A DNA stretch of 29,295 bases. Origin: UBA2279 sp034399355. Its GTDB lineage: Bacteria > Actinomycetota > Coriobacteriia > Anaerosomatales > Anaerosomataceae. The stretch spans positions 1 to 29,295 of the forward strand of contig JAXMMT010000015.1 of assembly GCA_034399355.1 (NCBI GenBank), given 5' to 3'. This document shows positions 1-7,691 of the stretch, piece by piece. The number at the start of each line of letters is the position of its first letter. Within the stretch, counting starts at the first letter, position 1. The notes beneath the pieces are model-generated. The model saw nothing but the letters and a program-made list of their open reading frames with translations, was not told the origin of the DNA and ran no database searches. Position numbers and translations under genes: made by a program.

Positions 1-168
1 CTCAGGTTCCCGGTCGGCCGGAGACAGAAGACCACAAGAGCATAGAGCAATACGCAAGGAAGAAGACGAAGGCCGACGGCGCCCCACGGATCCCTGCCAG
101 ACTAAGCGCAAGAGGATTTGCACTAAGTTTGTCAATCAAGGGCCGCGTCCTGGCATTCGCTCAATCGC

Positions 169-197
169 TTGCGCCAGTCACACGCCTTCCGTATAAT
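169..197 (+). promoter_or_regulatory. Promoter of tRNA-Asn
   Basis: A -35 box TTGCGC (169-174) and a perfect -10 box TATAAT (192-197) are separated by 17 bp. Transcription would start near 204, about 18 bases before the tRNA. This is the best housekeeping-sigma promoter on the plus strand here, and fits the RpoD-type sigma factors encoded next door. Confidence 0.75.
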
Positions 198-221
198 CGC
201 GTGGCGCGTCAAGTGCCCTAT

Positions 222-297
<76 letters not shown>

Positions 298-305
298 GAA
301 CTCTC

Positions 306-340
306 AAACGCCGTCCACGCAGAGCGGCGTTTCTGTTTGT
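306..340 (+). terminator. Terminator after tRNA-Asn
   Basis: A perfect 8-bp inverted repeat AAACGCCG (306-313) and CGGCGTTT (325-332), with an 11-nt loop, is followed by a T-rich stretch (TTCTGTTTGTGT). It sits 9 bases past the tRNA CCA end and looks like an intrinsic terminator. Confidence 0.75.
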
Positions 341-359
341 GTGATCGCGGCGATATACT
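331..359 (+). promoter_or_regulatory. Possible promoter of the response regulator
   Basis: A good -10 box TATACT (354-359) lies 37 bp before the response-regulator start. The matching -35 at 17-bp spacing (TTCTGT, 331-336) is weak and falls in the T-run of the tRNA terminator. The call rests mainly on the -10 box. Confidence 0.4.
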
Positions 360-395
360 CAGCAAGGCACACAGGAGCCATCGGCGGAGGGCATC

Positions 396-983
396 ATGCA
401 CGTTCTTCTCGTTGACGACGAGCCATCATCACGCTACCTGATGACGACCGTCTTCGAGGCCCGCAATCACACCGTCCAAACCGCGCAGGACGGTGAAGAG
501 GCCCTCGACCTCGCCCACCAGAGCCCCCCTGACGCCATCGTCACCGACATCCTTATGCCGCGCATGGACGGCTACCAGCTCTGTATGGCCTGGCACGACG
601 ACACCGTCTTGTCTGGTGTCCCCTTCATCTTCTACAGCGCCACATACGTCGATGACGCTGACGAGGACTTCGCCATGACTCTCGGCGCCGATGCGTTCCT
701 GCGCAAACCGCAGGACGCCACAGATGTCGTCCTCGCCGTCGAGGATCTCGTGCGCAGTGGCGCATCACGACGCTTCAAGACGCGTCCCTCCGGCGCACCC
801 GAAGAAGAGATTCTGCGCAAATACAATGCGCGGCTGATCGAGAAGCTCGAGAAGAAGGCGGCCGAGCTCCGTCTTGCCAACGAGAATCTCGCCACGGCGA
901 TCCGCCTGCTTTCCGACGAGATCGAGGTCAAAGACGCGCTCATTACGCGCTTGAACGCTGACTTAAGGCGTCTGCAGCGCTAG
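396..983 (+). CDS. Orphan response regulator, receiver domain plus coiled coil
   Basis: The 195-residue protein begins with a CheY-like receiver domain (residues 1 to about 125). The acidic pocket is D7/D8, the phosphoacceptor is D51 in the motif VTDILMPRMDGY, the switch serine is S81 and the conserved lysine is K104 in FLRKP. Residues about 140-192 are a heptad-rich, charged helix likely to form a coiled coil. There is no DNA-binding, enzymatic or histidine kinase domain, so the output is probably dimerisation or partner binding. In some families a similar receiver-helix unit precedes a PAS or kinase module, so this may be a stand-alone version of such an input half. The ATG is preceded by GGAGG (386-390) at 5-nt spacing. 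No partner kinase is visible; the gene converges on the sigma paralogue, leaving only 18 bp between stop codons. Function beyond phosphoacceptance is unknown. Confidence 0.9.
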   Translation: MHVLLVDDEPSSRYLMTTVFEARNHTVQTAQDGEEALDLAHQSPPDAIVTDILMPRMDGYQLCMAWHDDTVLSGVPFIFYSATYVDDADEDFAMTLGADAFLRKPQDATDVVLAVEDLVRSGASRRFKTRPSGAPEEEILRKYNARLIEKLEKKAAELRLANENLATAIRLLSDEIEVKDALITRLNADLRRLQR

Positions 984-1001
984 TTGAGAGCGACGGGCGG
1001 G

Positions 1002-1988
1002 CTACTCCAGATACTCCTTGAGTTGCCCGCTGCGCGATGGATGCCTGAGCTTCGCAAGCGTCTTGCTCTCGATCTGCCTGATGCGCTCGCGCGTCACCCC
1101 GAACTCCCGGCCCACCTCTTCGAGCGTACGAGCCCGCCCATCAATGAGTCCGAAGCGCAGCTCGATCACCTGACGCTCGCGATCGGCCAGCGAGTCGAGC
1201 ACCTCGGCCAGCTGTATGCGCATCATCGTGAAGCTGGCTGCATCGGGCGGCGCCACCGCATCGGAGTCCTCGATGAAGTCGCCGAGCTGCGAGTCTTCCT
1301 CGGCACCGACCGGCGTGTGGATCGACACCGGCTCCTGCGCGATCTTCAGGATCTCCTCCACGCGCCTGGAAGACAGCTCCATCACCTCGCCGATCTCGCC
1401 CGCGGTGGGTTCGCGTCCGAGGCGCTGCAAAAGGTCACGTTGCACCCGGTTGAGCTTGTTGAGCGTCTCGACCATGTGTACCGGCATGCGGATCGTACGT
1501 GCCTGGTCGGCAATCGCACGCGTTATCGCCTGGCGGATCCACCACGTCGCATACGTCGAGAACTTGAATCCCATCGTATAGTCGAACTTCTCGACCGCGC
1601 GAATGAGGCCGAGGTTCCCCTCCTGGATGAGGTCGAGAAGGCTGAGCCCGCGCCCCACGTACCGGCGCGCAATCGACACCACAAGCCGCAGGTTCGCCGA
1701 GATGAGTTCTTGCCTGGCTTCGACGCCCGTCGCCTCGCATCGCTCCAGTCGACGCTCCCCGTCACGCTGTAGCGTGATACTTCGCTCCTCGGCCTCCTCA
1801 AGCTGCGCCGCTGCGGCCAACCCCGCCTCGATCTTCTTTGCGAGTTCCACCTCGCGCCGTGCCGTCAGCAGCGAGACCTTCCCGATCTCGCGCAGGTACA
1901 CGCGCACCGAGTCGGTGCTCATAGGAACCAGCGTGTGTGCCTCGGGCTCACGACGAGACGAGCTCTTGCGGGGACGAGCACCGGCCAT
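1002..1988 (-). CDS. Second RpoD-like (group 2) sigma factor
   Basis: About 328 residues, a sigma-70 family protein directing core RNA polymerase to promoters. It contains region 1.2 (DSVRVYLREIGKV), region 2 with the core-binding and -10 helices (LIQEGNLGLIRAVEKFDY, FSTYATWWIRQAITRAI), region 3, and region 4 with the -35 helix-turn-helix (TLEEVGREFGVTRERIRQIE). These helices are almost identical to those of the adjacent RpoD, implying overlapping promoter specificity. It lacks RpoD's region 1.1 and acidic linker, as group 2 sigma factors do. The frame is open up to a GTG at 2027, but the ATG at 1988 is preferred because GGAAAGG lies 11 nt before it while the GTG has no ribosome binding site. 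It directly follows rpoD, so it is probably cotranscribed. The biological trigger is unknown. Confidence 0.93.
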   Translation of the reverse strand: MAGARPRKSSSRREPEAHTLVPMSTDSVRVYLREIGKVSLLTARREVELAKKIEAGLAAAAQLEEAEERSITLQRDGERRLERCEATGVEARQELISANLRLVVSIARRYVGRGLSLLDLIQEGNLGLIRAVEKFDYTMGFKFSTYATWWIRQAITRAIADQARTIRMPVHMVETLNKLNRVQRDLLQRLGREPTAGEIGEVMELSSRRVEEILKIAQEPVSIHTPVGAEEDSQLGDFIEDSDAVAPPDAASFTMMRIQLAEVLDSLADRERQVIELRFGLIDGRARTLEEVGREFGVTRERIRQIESKTLAKLRHPSRSGQLKEYLE

Positions 1989-2072
1989 GCGTTTCAACAC
2001 CTTTCCAACAGCAGAGCCCCCGCGCACGCGGAGGCCCTGAGAGCTTCGCGAGTCTACGCAAAGTCCGGGACC

Positions 2073-3410
2073 CTACTCCAGGTAGTCTTTGAGCTTGCCG
2101 CTGCGCGATGGGTGCCGCAGCTTGCACAGCGTTTTGCTCTCGATCTGTCGTATTCGTTCCCGAGTCACGCCGAACTCTCGCCCGACCTCCTCGAGCGTCC
2201 GCGGATGACCGTCGTCCAGACCGAATCGCAGCTCGATGACCTTGCGCTCACGCTCGGACAGCGAGTCGAGCACCTTGGAGAGCTGCTCCTGCAGCATCGA
2301 GAAGCTCGCCGCCTCGGGCGGGACGACCGCGTCGGAGTCCTCGATGAAGTCGCCCAGCTGGGAGTCTTCCTCCTCGCCGATAGGTGTCTCCAACGACACG
2401 GGCTCCTGCGAGATCTTCAGAATCTCACGTACCCGCTCGGCGGTCATCTCCATTTGATTGCCGATCTCATCCGGGGTGGGATCGCGCCCGAGCTCCTGGA
2501 GCAAGGACCGCTGCACGCGGATGAGCTTGTTGATGGTCTCGACCATGTGCACCGGGATGCGGATGGTGCGCGCCTGGTCGGCGATCGCACGGGTGATCGC
2601 CTGGCGAATCCACCACGTCGCGTACGTCGAGAACTTGTATCCCTTGGTGTAGTCGAACTTCTCGACCGCGCGAATGAGGCCGAGGTTTCCCTCTTGGATG
2701 AGGTCGAGGAAAAGCATGCCGCGACCGACGTACCGCTTGGCGATAGACACGACGAGACGCAGGTTCGCCTCGACGAGCTGCTTTTTGGCCTGTATGCCGA
2801 CACTCTCGATGCGCTCAAGCTGGCGAAGCTCCGCGCGGTCGAGCTTGACGCCTGTCTTCTCTGACTCCTCAAGCTTGTCGGTGGCCTCGAGCCCCGCCTC
2901 TATCTTCTTGGCGAGATCGACCTCCTGGCGCCCCGTCAGCAGCGACACTTTGCCGATCTCCTTCAGGTACATGCGCACAGGATCGGCCGTGATCGGCGCC
3001 GTCGAGGCGGAGTCGCTGCGGCGCTTGGGCTTCTTGCGAGGCTTGGCGGCAGGCTTTTCGGGGACCACGGGCACCTCCTCGGGCACCTCCTCGGGTGCCT
3101 CCTTGGTGGTGGCGTCGTCCGCAGCATTATCAGCAGAGTCGTCCGAGTCGTCGTTGTCACCGGAGCCATCGACGCTTACCTCGACGTCGGGCACGCTGTC
3201 GTCGAGAATGTCGATACCGTTCTTCTGGAAGTGCGCGTAGATGTTCTCGAACTGATCGTCAGACAGATCGATATCGTTCAGCGCACCCTGGATTTCCTCC
3301 TCGGTGAGGTTCCCCTTGGCGGTGCCGATCTTGACGAGCGTCTTGACTGCCGAAAGCTCGATCTCAGGTGCGGTCTTCTTGTCGGAGTCGGTCTTCTTCT
3401 TTGCAGTCAC
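2073..3410 (-). CDS. rpoD: Housekeeping sigma factor RpoD (SigA)
   Basis: A 445-residue primary sigma factor. Residues 15-70 form region 1.1, the autoinhibitory segment. Residues 75-135 are a low-complexity acidic then Pro/Lys-rich linker. Region 1.2 begins near 143 (DPVRMYLKEIGKVSLL). Region 2 spans about 205-290, with the -10 recognition helix near YATWWIRQAITRAI. Region 4 carries the -35 helix-turn-helix near 410-435 and ends HPSRSGKLKDYLE. The GTG start overlaps the dnaG stop as GTGA (3407-3410), with GGAG sequences just upstream, so the two genes are translationally coupled. This is the classic dnaG-rpoD pair of the macromolecular synthesis operon, here without rpsU. The full-length N terminus identifies this copy, not its downstream neighbour, as the essential sigma factor. 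Confidence 0.97.
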   Translation of the reverse strand: MTAKKKTDSDKKTAPEIELSAVKTLVKIGTAKGNLTEEEIQGALNDIDLSDDQFENIYAHFQKNGIDILDDSVPDVEVSVDGSGDNDDSDDSADNAADDATTKEAPEEVPEEVPVVPEKPAAKPRKKPKRRSDSASTAPITADPVRMYLKEIGKVSLLTGRQEVDLAKKIEAGLEATDKLEESEKTGVKLDRAELRQLERIESVGIQAKKQLVEANLRLVVSIAKRYVGRGMLFLDLIQEGNLGLIRAVEKFDYTKGYKFSTYATWWIRQAITRAIADQARTIRIPVHMVETINKLIRVQRSLLQELGRDPTPDEIGNQMEMTAERVREILKISQEPVSLETPIGEEEDSQLGDFIEDSDAVVPPEAASFSMLQEQLSKVLDSLSERERKVIELRFGLDDGHPRTLEEVGREFGVTRERIRQIESKTLCKLRHPSRSGKLKDYLE

Positions 3411-5284
3411 TCCGTGTCTCCGCCTCCAGATCGTTCCCTGTCACGCAGCCCGCGCCGAATACTCTCCTGTAAACGCTGCAACTCCGCGATCTCTCTGAAC
3501 AAGCCATCGAACGCGACCCGGTCCTTCTCGGCATCGAGACCACGAAGTTGGGCCTTCATAGCTAAGATTTGACGTCCGAGGTCAAAATCCTTGAGTCTGC
3601 CCACAATCTCACGAGTTGCGTATTCTACTTCTTCCACCTCAGGGGCGTCCACCAACCACGGGCTGACCATTTCCGCAGCTGCGCGATCGTTGCGTGCAAG
3701 AGCATCATAGAGTTCCCGTTTTTGTGCATCACCGGTCTCCGCCACGAGGCTGAGGACCCGGCAGATGTCCTCCCCTGATACGACTCCTTCTGCGATCAAC
3801 TCTCGTGCCTGAGCACGCGCCGCGGGCGAAATGACGGCAAGGCGCAGCAGTTCGCGCTCTGCCTTCTCCTGCGGCCCCTCCACGAGCGGGCGCAGGGGTT
3901 GTGCAGACGATTGCGTGCCGCTGTCGCCTTCAGTGGTTCTGCCGAAAGTGGCGGGCTCTCCCCTTCTCAGCTCCGGTTTTGCCGAGACGACCGCACGCCG
4001 CACCGTCGCGAAGTCGGTGAGTAGCCGGTCGGCAAGGTAGTTGGTGTAGTCCTGCTCGAGGATGGACCCACGTACGCGTGTAAGCACGACGGCAGCAGCC
4101 TCCAACGCCCGCGCGCGACCTTCGGGTGTTCCGAGGTCGTGCGCCGCCAGACGCTGGTCGATGACGAAGCGCAGGAGCGGCTGTGCGCCCTCGATGAGCG
4201 CTCGCATACCCTCGGCACCGTTGGCAGCGACGTAGTCGGCGGGGTCCGCGCCCTCGGGGATGATCGCGACGAGCAGGTCTGTCTTCGCGCTGCCCGCTTC
4301 GGGCGTTGCGTGCCAGTCGATGAACTCGGCAGCACGGTCCGCCGCCCGGATGCCGGCAGCATCACCGTCGAAGAGGTACACAACACGCGAGGCGAACCTG
4401 CCCAGCAGCCGCACATGCCTCTCGGTAAGTGCGGTACCGAGCGTGGCGACCGCGTGGGCGATGCCGGCTTCGTGCAGCGCGATGACGTCAGTGTAGCCCT
4501 CAACGACGATGCCAGCGCCCGAACTCACGATCTCGTTGCGCGCTCGGTCGATGGCATACAGATTCGCTGATTTCGAGAAGATGGGTGTCTCGGCGGTGTT
4601 CAGGTACTTGGGCTCACCGGTGCCCACAACGCGCCCGCCAAAAGCGATTACACGACCCGAGAGGTCGGCTATGGGGAACATGATGCGGTTGTAGAAGCGG
4701 TCTTTCAGGCTTGCACCATCCGCCATCGCGAGGTTCGCCTCGACGAGTTCCTCGCGCGTGAAGCCGTCGCGCATGAGCGCACGCGTAAGGTTGTCTCGGC
4801 CATGAGGGGCATAGCCGAGATTGAAGCGCTTTGCCACGTCGATGCCGAAACCGCGCTCCTTAAGGTAGTCGCGTGCCGCAACGGCGCCCGGGGTGCGGGA
4901 TGTCGTGAGCTGCTCATGATAGAACGCAGCCGCGGCCGCACACGCAGCAATGAGCCGCTCCTTGCGCCCCGTAGGCAGCCCACCGCCCTCTTCGACGATC
5001 TCGATGTGGGCGCGCTCGGCGAGACGTCTGACCGCGTCAGGGAACTCGAGGTTCTCCGTGCGCATGATGAAGCCGAATGCGTCGCCGCCCTCGCTACAGC
5101 CGAAACAATGCCACAGCTGCGTGCCCGGATCCACCTTGAAGCTGGGGGTCTTCTCGCCATGGAACGGGCACAGGCCCCAGAACAGGCGGCCCTTCTTCTT
5201 GAGGACGACCCTCTCGGAGATCAGCGAGACGAGGTCGGTGGCGTCGCGAACGCGCTGGATGTCTTCGTCGGAGATGCGGCCCAC
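3407..5284 (-). CDS. dnaG: DNA primase DnaG
   Basis: A 625-residue replicative primase that makes RNA primers at the fork. The N-terminal CHC2 zinc-binding domain has ligands C39, H42, C60 and C63. The RNA polymerase core includes RFYNRIMFPI (196-205), AFGGR (214-218) and YLNTAETPIFSKS (227-239). The Toprim catalytic site has EGYTD (262-266) and DGDAAG (306-311). The C-terminal third is less conserved and would bind the DnaB helicase. Length is normal for the family. The GTG start has a very strong ribosome binding site, AAAGGAGGT, 4 nt upstream. It overlaps rpoD by 4 bp downstream, and two hairpins plus a possible promoter lie in its leader. Confidence 0.97.
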   Translation of the reverse strand: MGRISDEDIQRVRDATDLVSLISERVVLKKKGRLFWGLCPFHGEKTPSFKVDPGTQLWHCFGCSEGGDAFGFIMRTENLEFPDAVRRLAERAHIEIVEEGGGLPTGRKERLIAACAAAAAFYHEQLTTSRTPGAVAARDYLKERGFGIDVAKRFNLGYAPHGRDNLTRALMRDGFTREELVEANLAMADGASLKDRFYNRIMFPIADLSGRVIAFGGRVVGTGEPKYLNTAETPIFSKSANLYAIDRARNEIVSSGAGIVVEGYTDVIALHEAGIAHAVATLGTALTERHVRLLGRFASRVVYLFDGDAAGIRAADRAAEFIDWHATPEAGSAKTDLLVAIIPEGADPADYVAANGAEGMRALIEGAQPLLRFVIDQRLAAHDLGTPEGRARALEAAAVVLTRVRGSILEQDYTNYLADRLLTDFATVRRAVVSAKPELRRGEPATFGRTTEGDSGTQSSAQPLRPLVEGPQEKAERELLRLAVISPAARAQARELIAEGVVSGEDICRVLSLVAETGDAQKRELYDALARNDRAAAEMVSPWLVDAPEVEEVEYATREIVGRLKDFDLGRQILAMKAQLRGLDAEKDRVAFDGLFREIAELQRLQESIRRGLRDRERSGGGDTE

Positions 5285-5305
5285 CTGACCTCCTTTCGTG
5301 TGGCG

Positions 5306-5326
5306 CCCCGACCGTAGCGGCCGGGG
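5306..5326 (-). other. GC-rich hairpin in the dnaG leader
   Basis: CCCCGACCG (5306-5314) and CGGCCGGGG (5318-5326) can pair over 9 bp around a 3-nt loop. The single mismatch becomes a G-U wobble only in minus-strand RNA, so the structure fits the dnaG-sense transcript. It lies about 20 nt before the GTG, just upstream of the ribosome binding site. No U-run follows. It could be an extra stop for hppA transcripts, a leader structure or chance. Confidence 0.45.
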
Positions 5327-5334
5327 GGGATGGC

Positions 5335-5371
5335 AATGCTCCCGGGCGCGAGGGTCGCACCCGGGAGCATT
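5335..5371 (-). terminator. Hairpin terminator downstream of the pyrophosphatase gene
   Basis: A perfect 12-bp inverted repeat, AATGCTCCCGGG (5335-5346) and CCCGGGAGCATT (5360-5371), with a 13-nt loop, lies 48 bp past the hppA stop codon. There is no U-tract on the minus strand (it continues GCCATCCCCC), so it may be a U-poor terminator or an mRNA-stabilising hairpin. Its upstream arm overlaps a possible -10 box for dnaG. Confidence 0.6.
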
Positions 5372-5374
5372 GTA
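5369..5374 (-). promoter_or_regulatory. Possible -10 box for dnaG-rpoD
   Basis: On the minus strand the hexamer TACAAT (5374-5369) is a good -10 match. It falls exactly on the outer arm of the terminator hairpin. The -35 at 17-bp spacing (CGTTTC) is poor. It is the best -10 candidate I found between hppA and dnaG. Confidence 0.3.
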
Positions 5375-5419
5375 CTACGCCGTGCGCCCGAGAAACGGAC
5401 GTGCAGCGCGGAAGAACCG

Positions 5420-7522
5420 CTAACCGTGAATCGTGAGAAACAGCGGTACGAACACGAGGGAGACGACAGTCATGAGCTTGATGAGGATATTCATCGCCGG
5501 ACCCGAGGTGTCTTTGAACGGGTCGCCGACGGTGTCGCCCACGACAGCAGCCTTGTGAGCATCGCTGCCCTTGCCGCCGTGCTGGCCACCCTCGATGTAC
5601 TTCTTCGCGTTGTCCCACGCGCCACCGGCGTTGGCCATGAACACGGCCATCAGAAAGCCGGTAACGAGCGCGCCGGCGAGAAGACCGGCGAGCATGGACA
5701 GGTTCACGACACCCACGACGATCGGCACCGCGACGGCAACTGCGCCCGGAACGACCATCTCTTTGAGGGCACCCCTGGTGGAGATGTCGACACAGGCGGC
5801 GTAGTCCGGCTTGCCGGTGCCTTCCATGATGCCGGGGATCTCGCGGAACTGGCGACGGACCTCGCCGATCATAGCGAAGGCCGCACGGCCCACGGCGCCC
5901 ATGGTGAGTGCACCGAACAAGAACGGCAGCATCCCGCCAAGGAACAGGCCCACGATGACGTAGGGGTTCTCGAGGCTCATGTCGATCTTCAAGCCACCGA
6001 CCGCGAGGCTCTGCCGGAACGCGACGAACAGAGCGAGGGCGGTCAGACCTGCCGAGCCGATCGCGAAACCCTTGGCGATGGCAGCGGTGGTGTTGCCCAC
6101 GCTGTCCAGGCTGTCGGTGATCTTGCGGATGTCGGCGCCCATGCCGGCCATCTCAGCGATACCGCCCGCGTTGTCAGCGACGGGACCATACGCGTCGACG
6201 CCAACCGTGATGGCGGTGATGCTGAGCATGCCGAGTGCGGCAAGCGCGATACCGTAGATCCCCGACAGGTCGTTGCCGGGGACGGCAGCGTTACCCATCA
6301 CGTAGGAGCCGATGATACCAGCGCACACCACGAGAATCGGCAGTGCGGTGGACATCATGCCGGTACCAAGACCCTGGATGATGTTGGTGGCAGCACCCGT
6401 CTCGGAAGCCTCGGCGATCTTCTTCACCGGGCTGTAGTGATCCGAGCAGTAGTACTCGGTGATCTTGCCGATAGCCATGCCGGCCACAAGACCGGCGACA
6501 ACGGCGCCGAAGTACCACAGACGCGCGCTTGTGTCGACGCCGCCGATGACATCGCCGCGAGTGGACCAGTGATAGAAGAGCCAGAACATGGCCACGATCT
6601 CAAGGCCAGCGGCCACATAGGTGCCTTTGTTGAGCGCACCGTGGAGGTCGTCGCCTTCCTTCGCGTTGACGGCGAACAGACCGAAGATGCTCATGATGAT
6701 GCCGAACGCGGCAATCAGAAGCGGCACCGCGATACCGTACTGGAGGTCGATGCTCTTTGCGACGCCGGGAACGTACCAGAGGCTGATGGCAAGGACCATC
6801 GGGGCAAGAATGGAGCCGACGTAGCTTTCGAAGAGGTCAGCACCCATGCCCGCGACGTCACCGACATTGTCGCCGACGTTGTCAGCGATGGTGGCGGGGT
6901 TGCGCGGATCGTCCTCGGGAATACCGGCCTCGAGCTTGCCGACGAGGTCGGCGCCCACATCAGCGGCCTTGGTGTAGATGCCGCCCCCTACGCGGGCAAA
7001 CAGCGCGATGGAGCTGGCGCCCATGGCGAAGCCGTTGACGATCTCGGCGTTGGCAATGGGGTCGGTACCCATGACGAGCATGGTGATTGCCCACAGGCTC
7101 AGGCCGCCGAGACCGAAGCTCGCGACGGTGAGACCCATGGTGAGGCCCGAACGGAAGGCCACGTTGAGCGCCTTGGCGACGCCGGTGGTGGCGGCCTGCG
7201 CCGTACGACAGTTGGCACGCGTGGCGACATACATGCCGAAGTACCCGGCACCGGCGGACAGAAGGCCACCGGTAAGGAACGCGACGGCGGTGAGCCAGCT
7301 CACAGCCAGGCCGAGGACCACGAAGACCACGGCGGCGAAGATGATCAGAACGCGGTACTCGCGGAGAAGGAATGCGAGGGCGCCCTCCTGGGTCGCCTTC
7401 GAGATCTCCTGCATCTTCTCGGTGCCTGGATCCTGCTTGAGGACCCATGCCGCGAGATAGACCGCGGTGCTGAAGCCGATGACTGCGGCTACAGGCGCCA
7501 GCCAGACTATCCAGTCAGCCAT
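5420..7522 (-). CDS. hppA: Membrane-bound ion-pumping pyrophosphatase, K+-dependent type
   Basis: A 700-residue integral membrane protein of about 16 helices that hydrolyses pyrophosphate and pumps H+ or Na+ across the membrane. Signature motifs are present: GIYTKAADVGADLVGK (181-196), the acidic DNVGDNVGDVAGMGADLF stretch (214-231), and DAYGPVADNAGGIAEM (444-459). In GNTTAA (476-481) the position held by Lys in K+-independent enzymes is Ala480, which indicates K+ dependence. E232 in LFESYVG matches the glutamate position of the sodium-pumping group; plant H+-pumps have Gly there and Glu four residues later. I infer a Na+-clade pump, but sodium-clade members that pump H+ or both ions exist. 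The ATG is preceded by GGAAGGAG about 11 nt upstream. The gene stands alone, with its own promoter and a downstream hairpin. Confidence 0.96.
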   Translation of the reverse strand: MADWIVWLAPVAAVIGFSTAVYLAAWVLKQDPGTEKMQEISKATQEGALAFLLREYRVLIIFAAVVFVVLGLAVSWLTAVAFLTGGLLSAGAGYFGMYVATRANCRTAQAATTGVAKALNVAFRSGLTMGLTVASFGLGGLSLWAITMLVMGTDPIANAEIVNGFAMGASSIALFARVGGGIYTKAADVGADLVGKLEAGIPEDDPRNPATIADNVGDNVGDVAGMGADLFESYVGSILAPMVLAISLWYVPGVAKSIDLQYGIAVPLLIAAFGIIMSIFGLFAVNAKEGDDLHGALNKGTYVAAGLEIVAMFWLFYHWSTRGDVIGGVDTSARLWYFGAVVAGLVAGMAIGKITEYYCSDHYSPVKKIAEASETGAATNIIQGLGTGMMSTALPILVVCAGIIGSYVMGNAAVPGNDLSGIYGIALAALGMLSITAITVGVDAYGPVADNAGGIAEMAGMGADIRKITDSLDSVGNTTAAIAKGFAIGSAGLTALALFVAFRQSLAVGGLKIDMSLENPYVIVGLFLGGMLPFLFGALTMGAVGRAAFAMIGEVRRQFREIPGIMEGTGKPDYAACVDISTRGALKEMVVPGAVAVAVPIVVGVVNLSMLAGLLAGALVTGFLMAVFMANAGGAWDNAKKYIEGGQHGGKGSDAHKAAVVGDTVGDPFKDTSGPAMNILIKLMTVVSLVFVPLFLTIHG

Positions 7523-7628
7523 GTGCGTTGACTCTCCTTCCTACAAACCTTCCGGGGCCGTCGCTGCTGCGAGATGTGTTTCGTGTGCGCGACATAGTAT
7601 CGCCACTTCCTCTGCGGCACTTTGGTGG

Positions 7629-7657
7629 ATTCTATGCGAAGCAGGCGGATGGGGCAA
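7629..7657 (-). promoter_or_regulatory. Probable promoter of the pyrophosphatase gene
   Basis: On the minus strand TTGCCC (7657-7652) and TAGAAT (7634-7629) are spaced by 17 bp, in the 169-bp gap after dgt. This would give a leader of about 100 nt before the hppA ATG. The rest of the gap shows no clear structure. Confidence 0.55.
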
Positions 7658-7691
7658 CAGAACGGAAACGGAACTGCCGGACAGCCGTCTC

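Noticed and set aside
2028..2072. A TAGACT hexamer between rpoD and the sigma paralogue as a -10 box.
   Set aside because: No -35 match exists at suitable spacing. Cotranscription from rpoD is simpler.
5330..7531. A 733-codon open frame on the plus strand opposite the pyrophosphatase gene.
   Set aside because: It is antisense to a clear, full-length gene. It is very rich in His, Asp and Gly, as expected for an antisense frame in GC-rich DNA.
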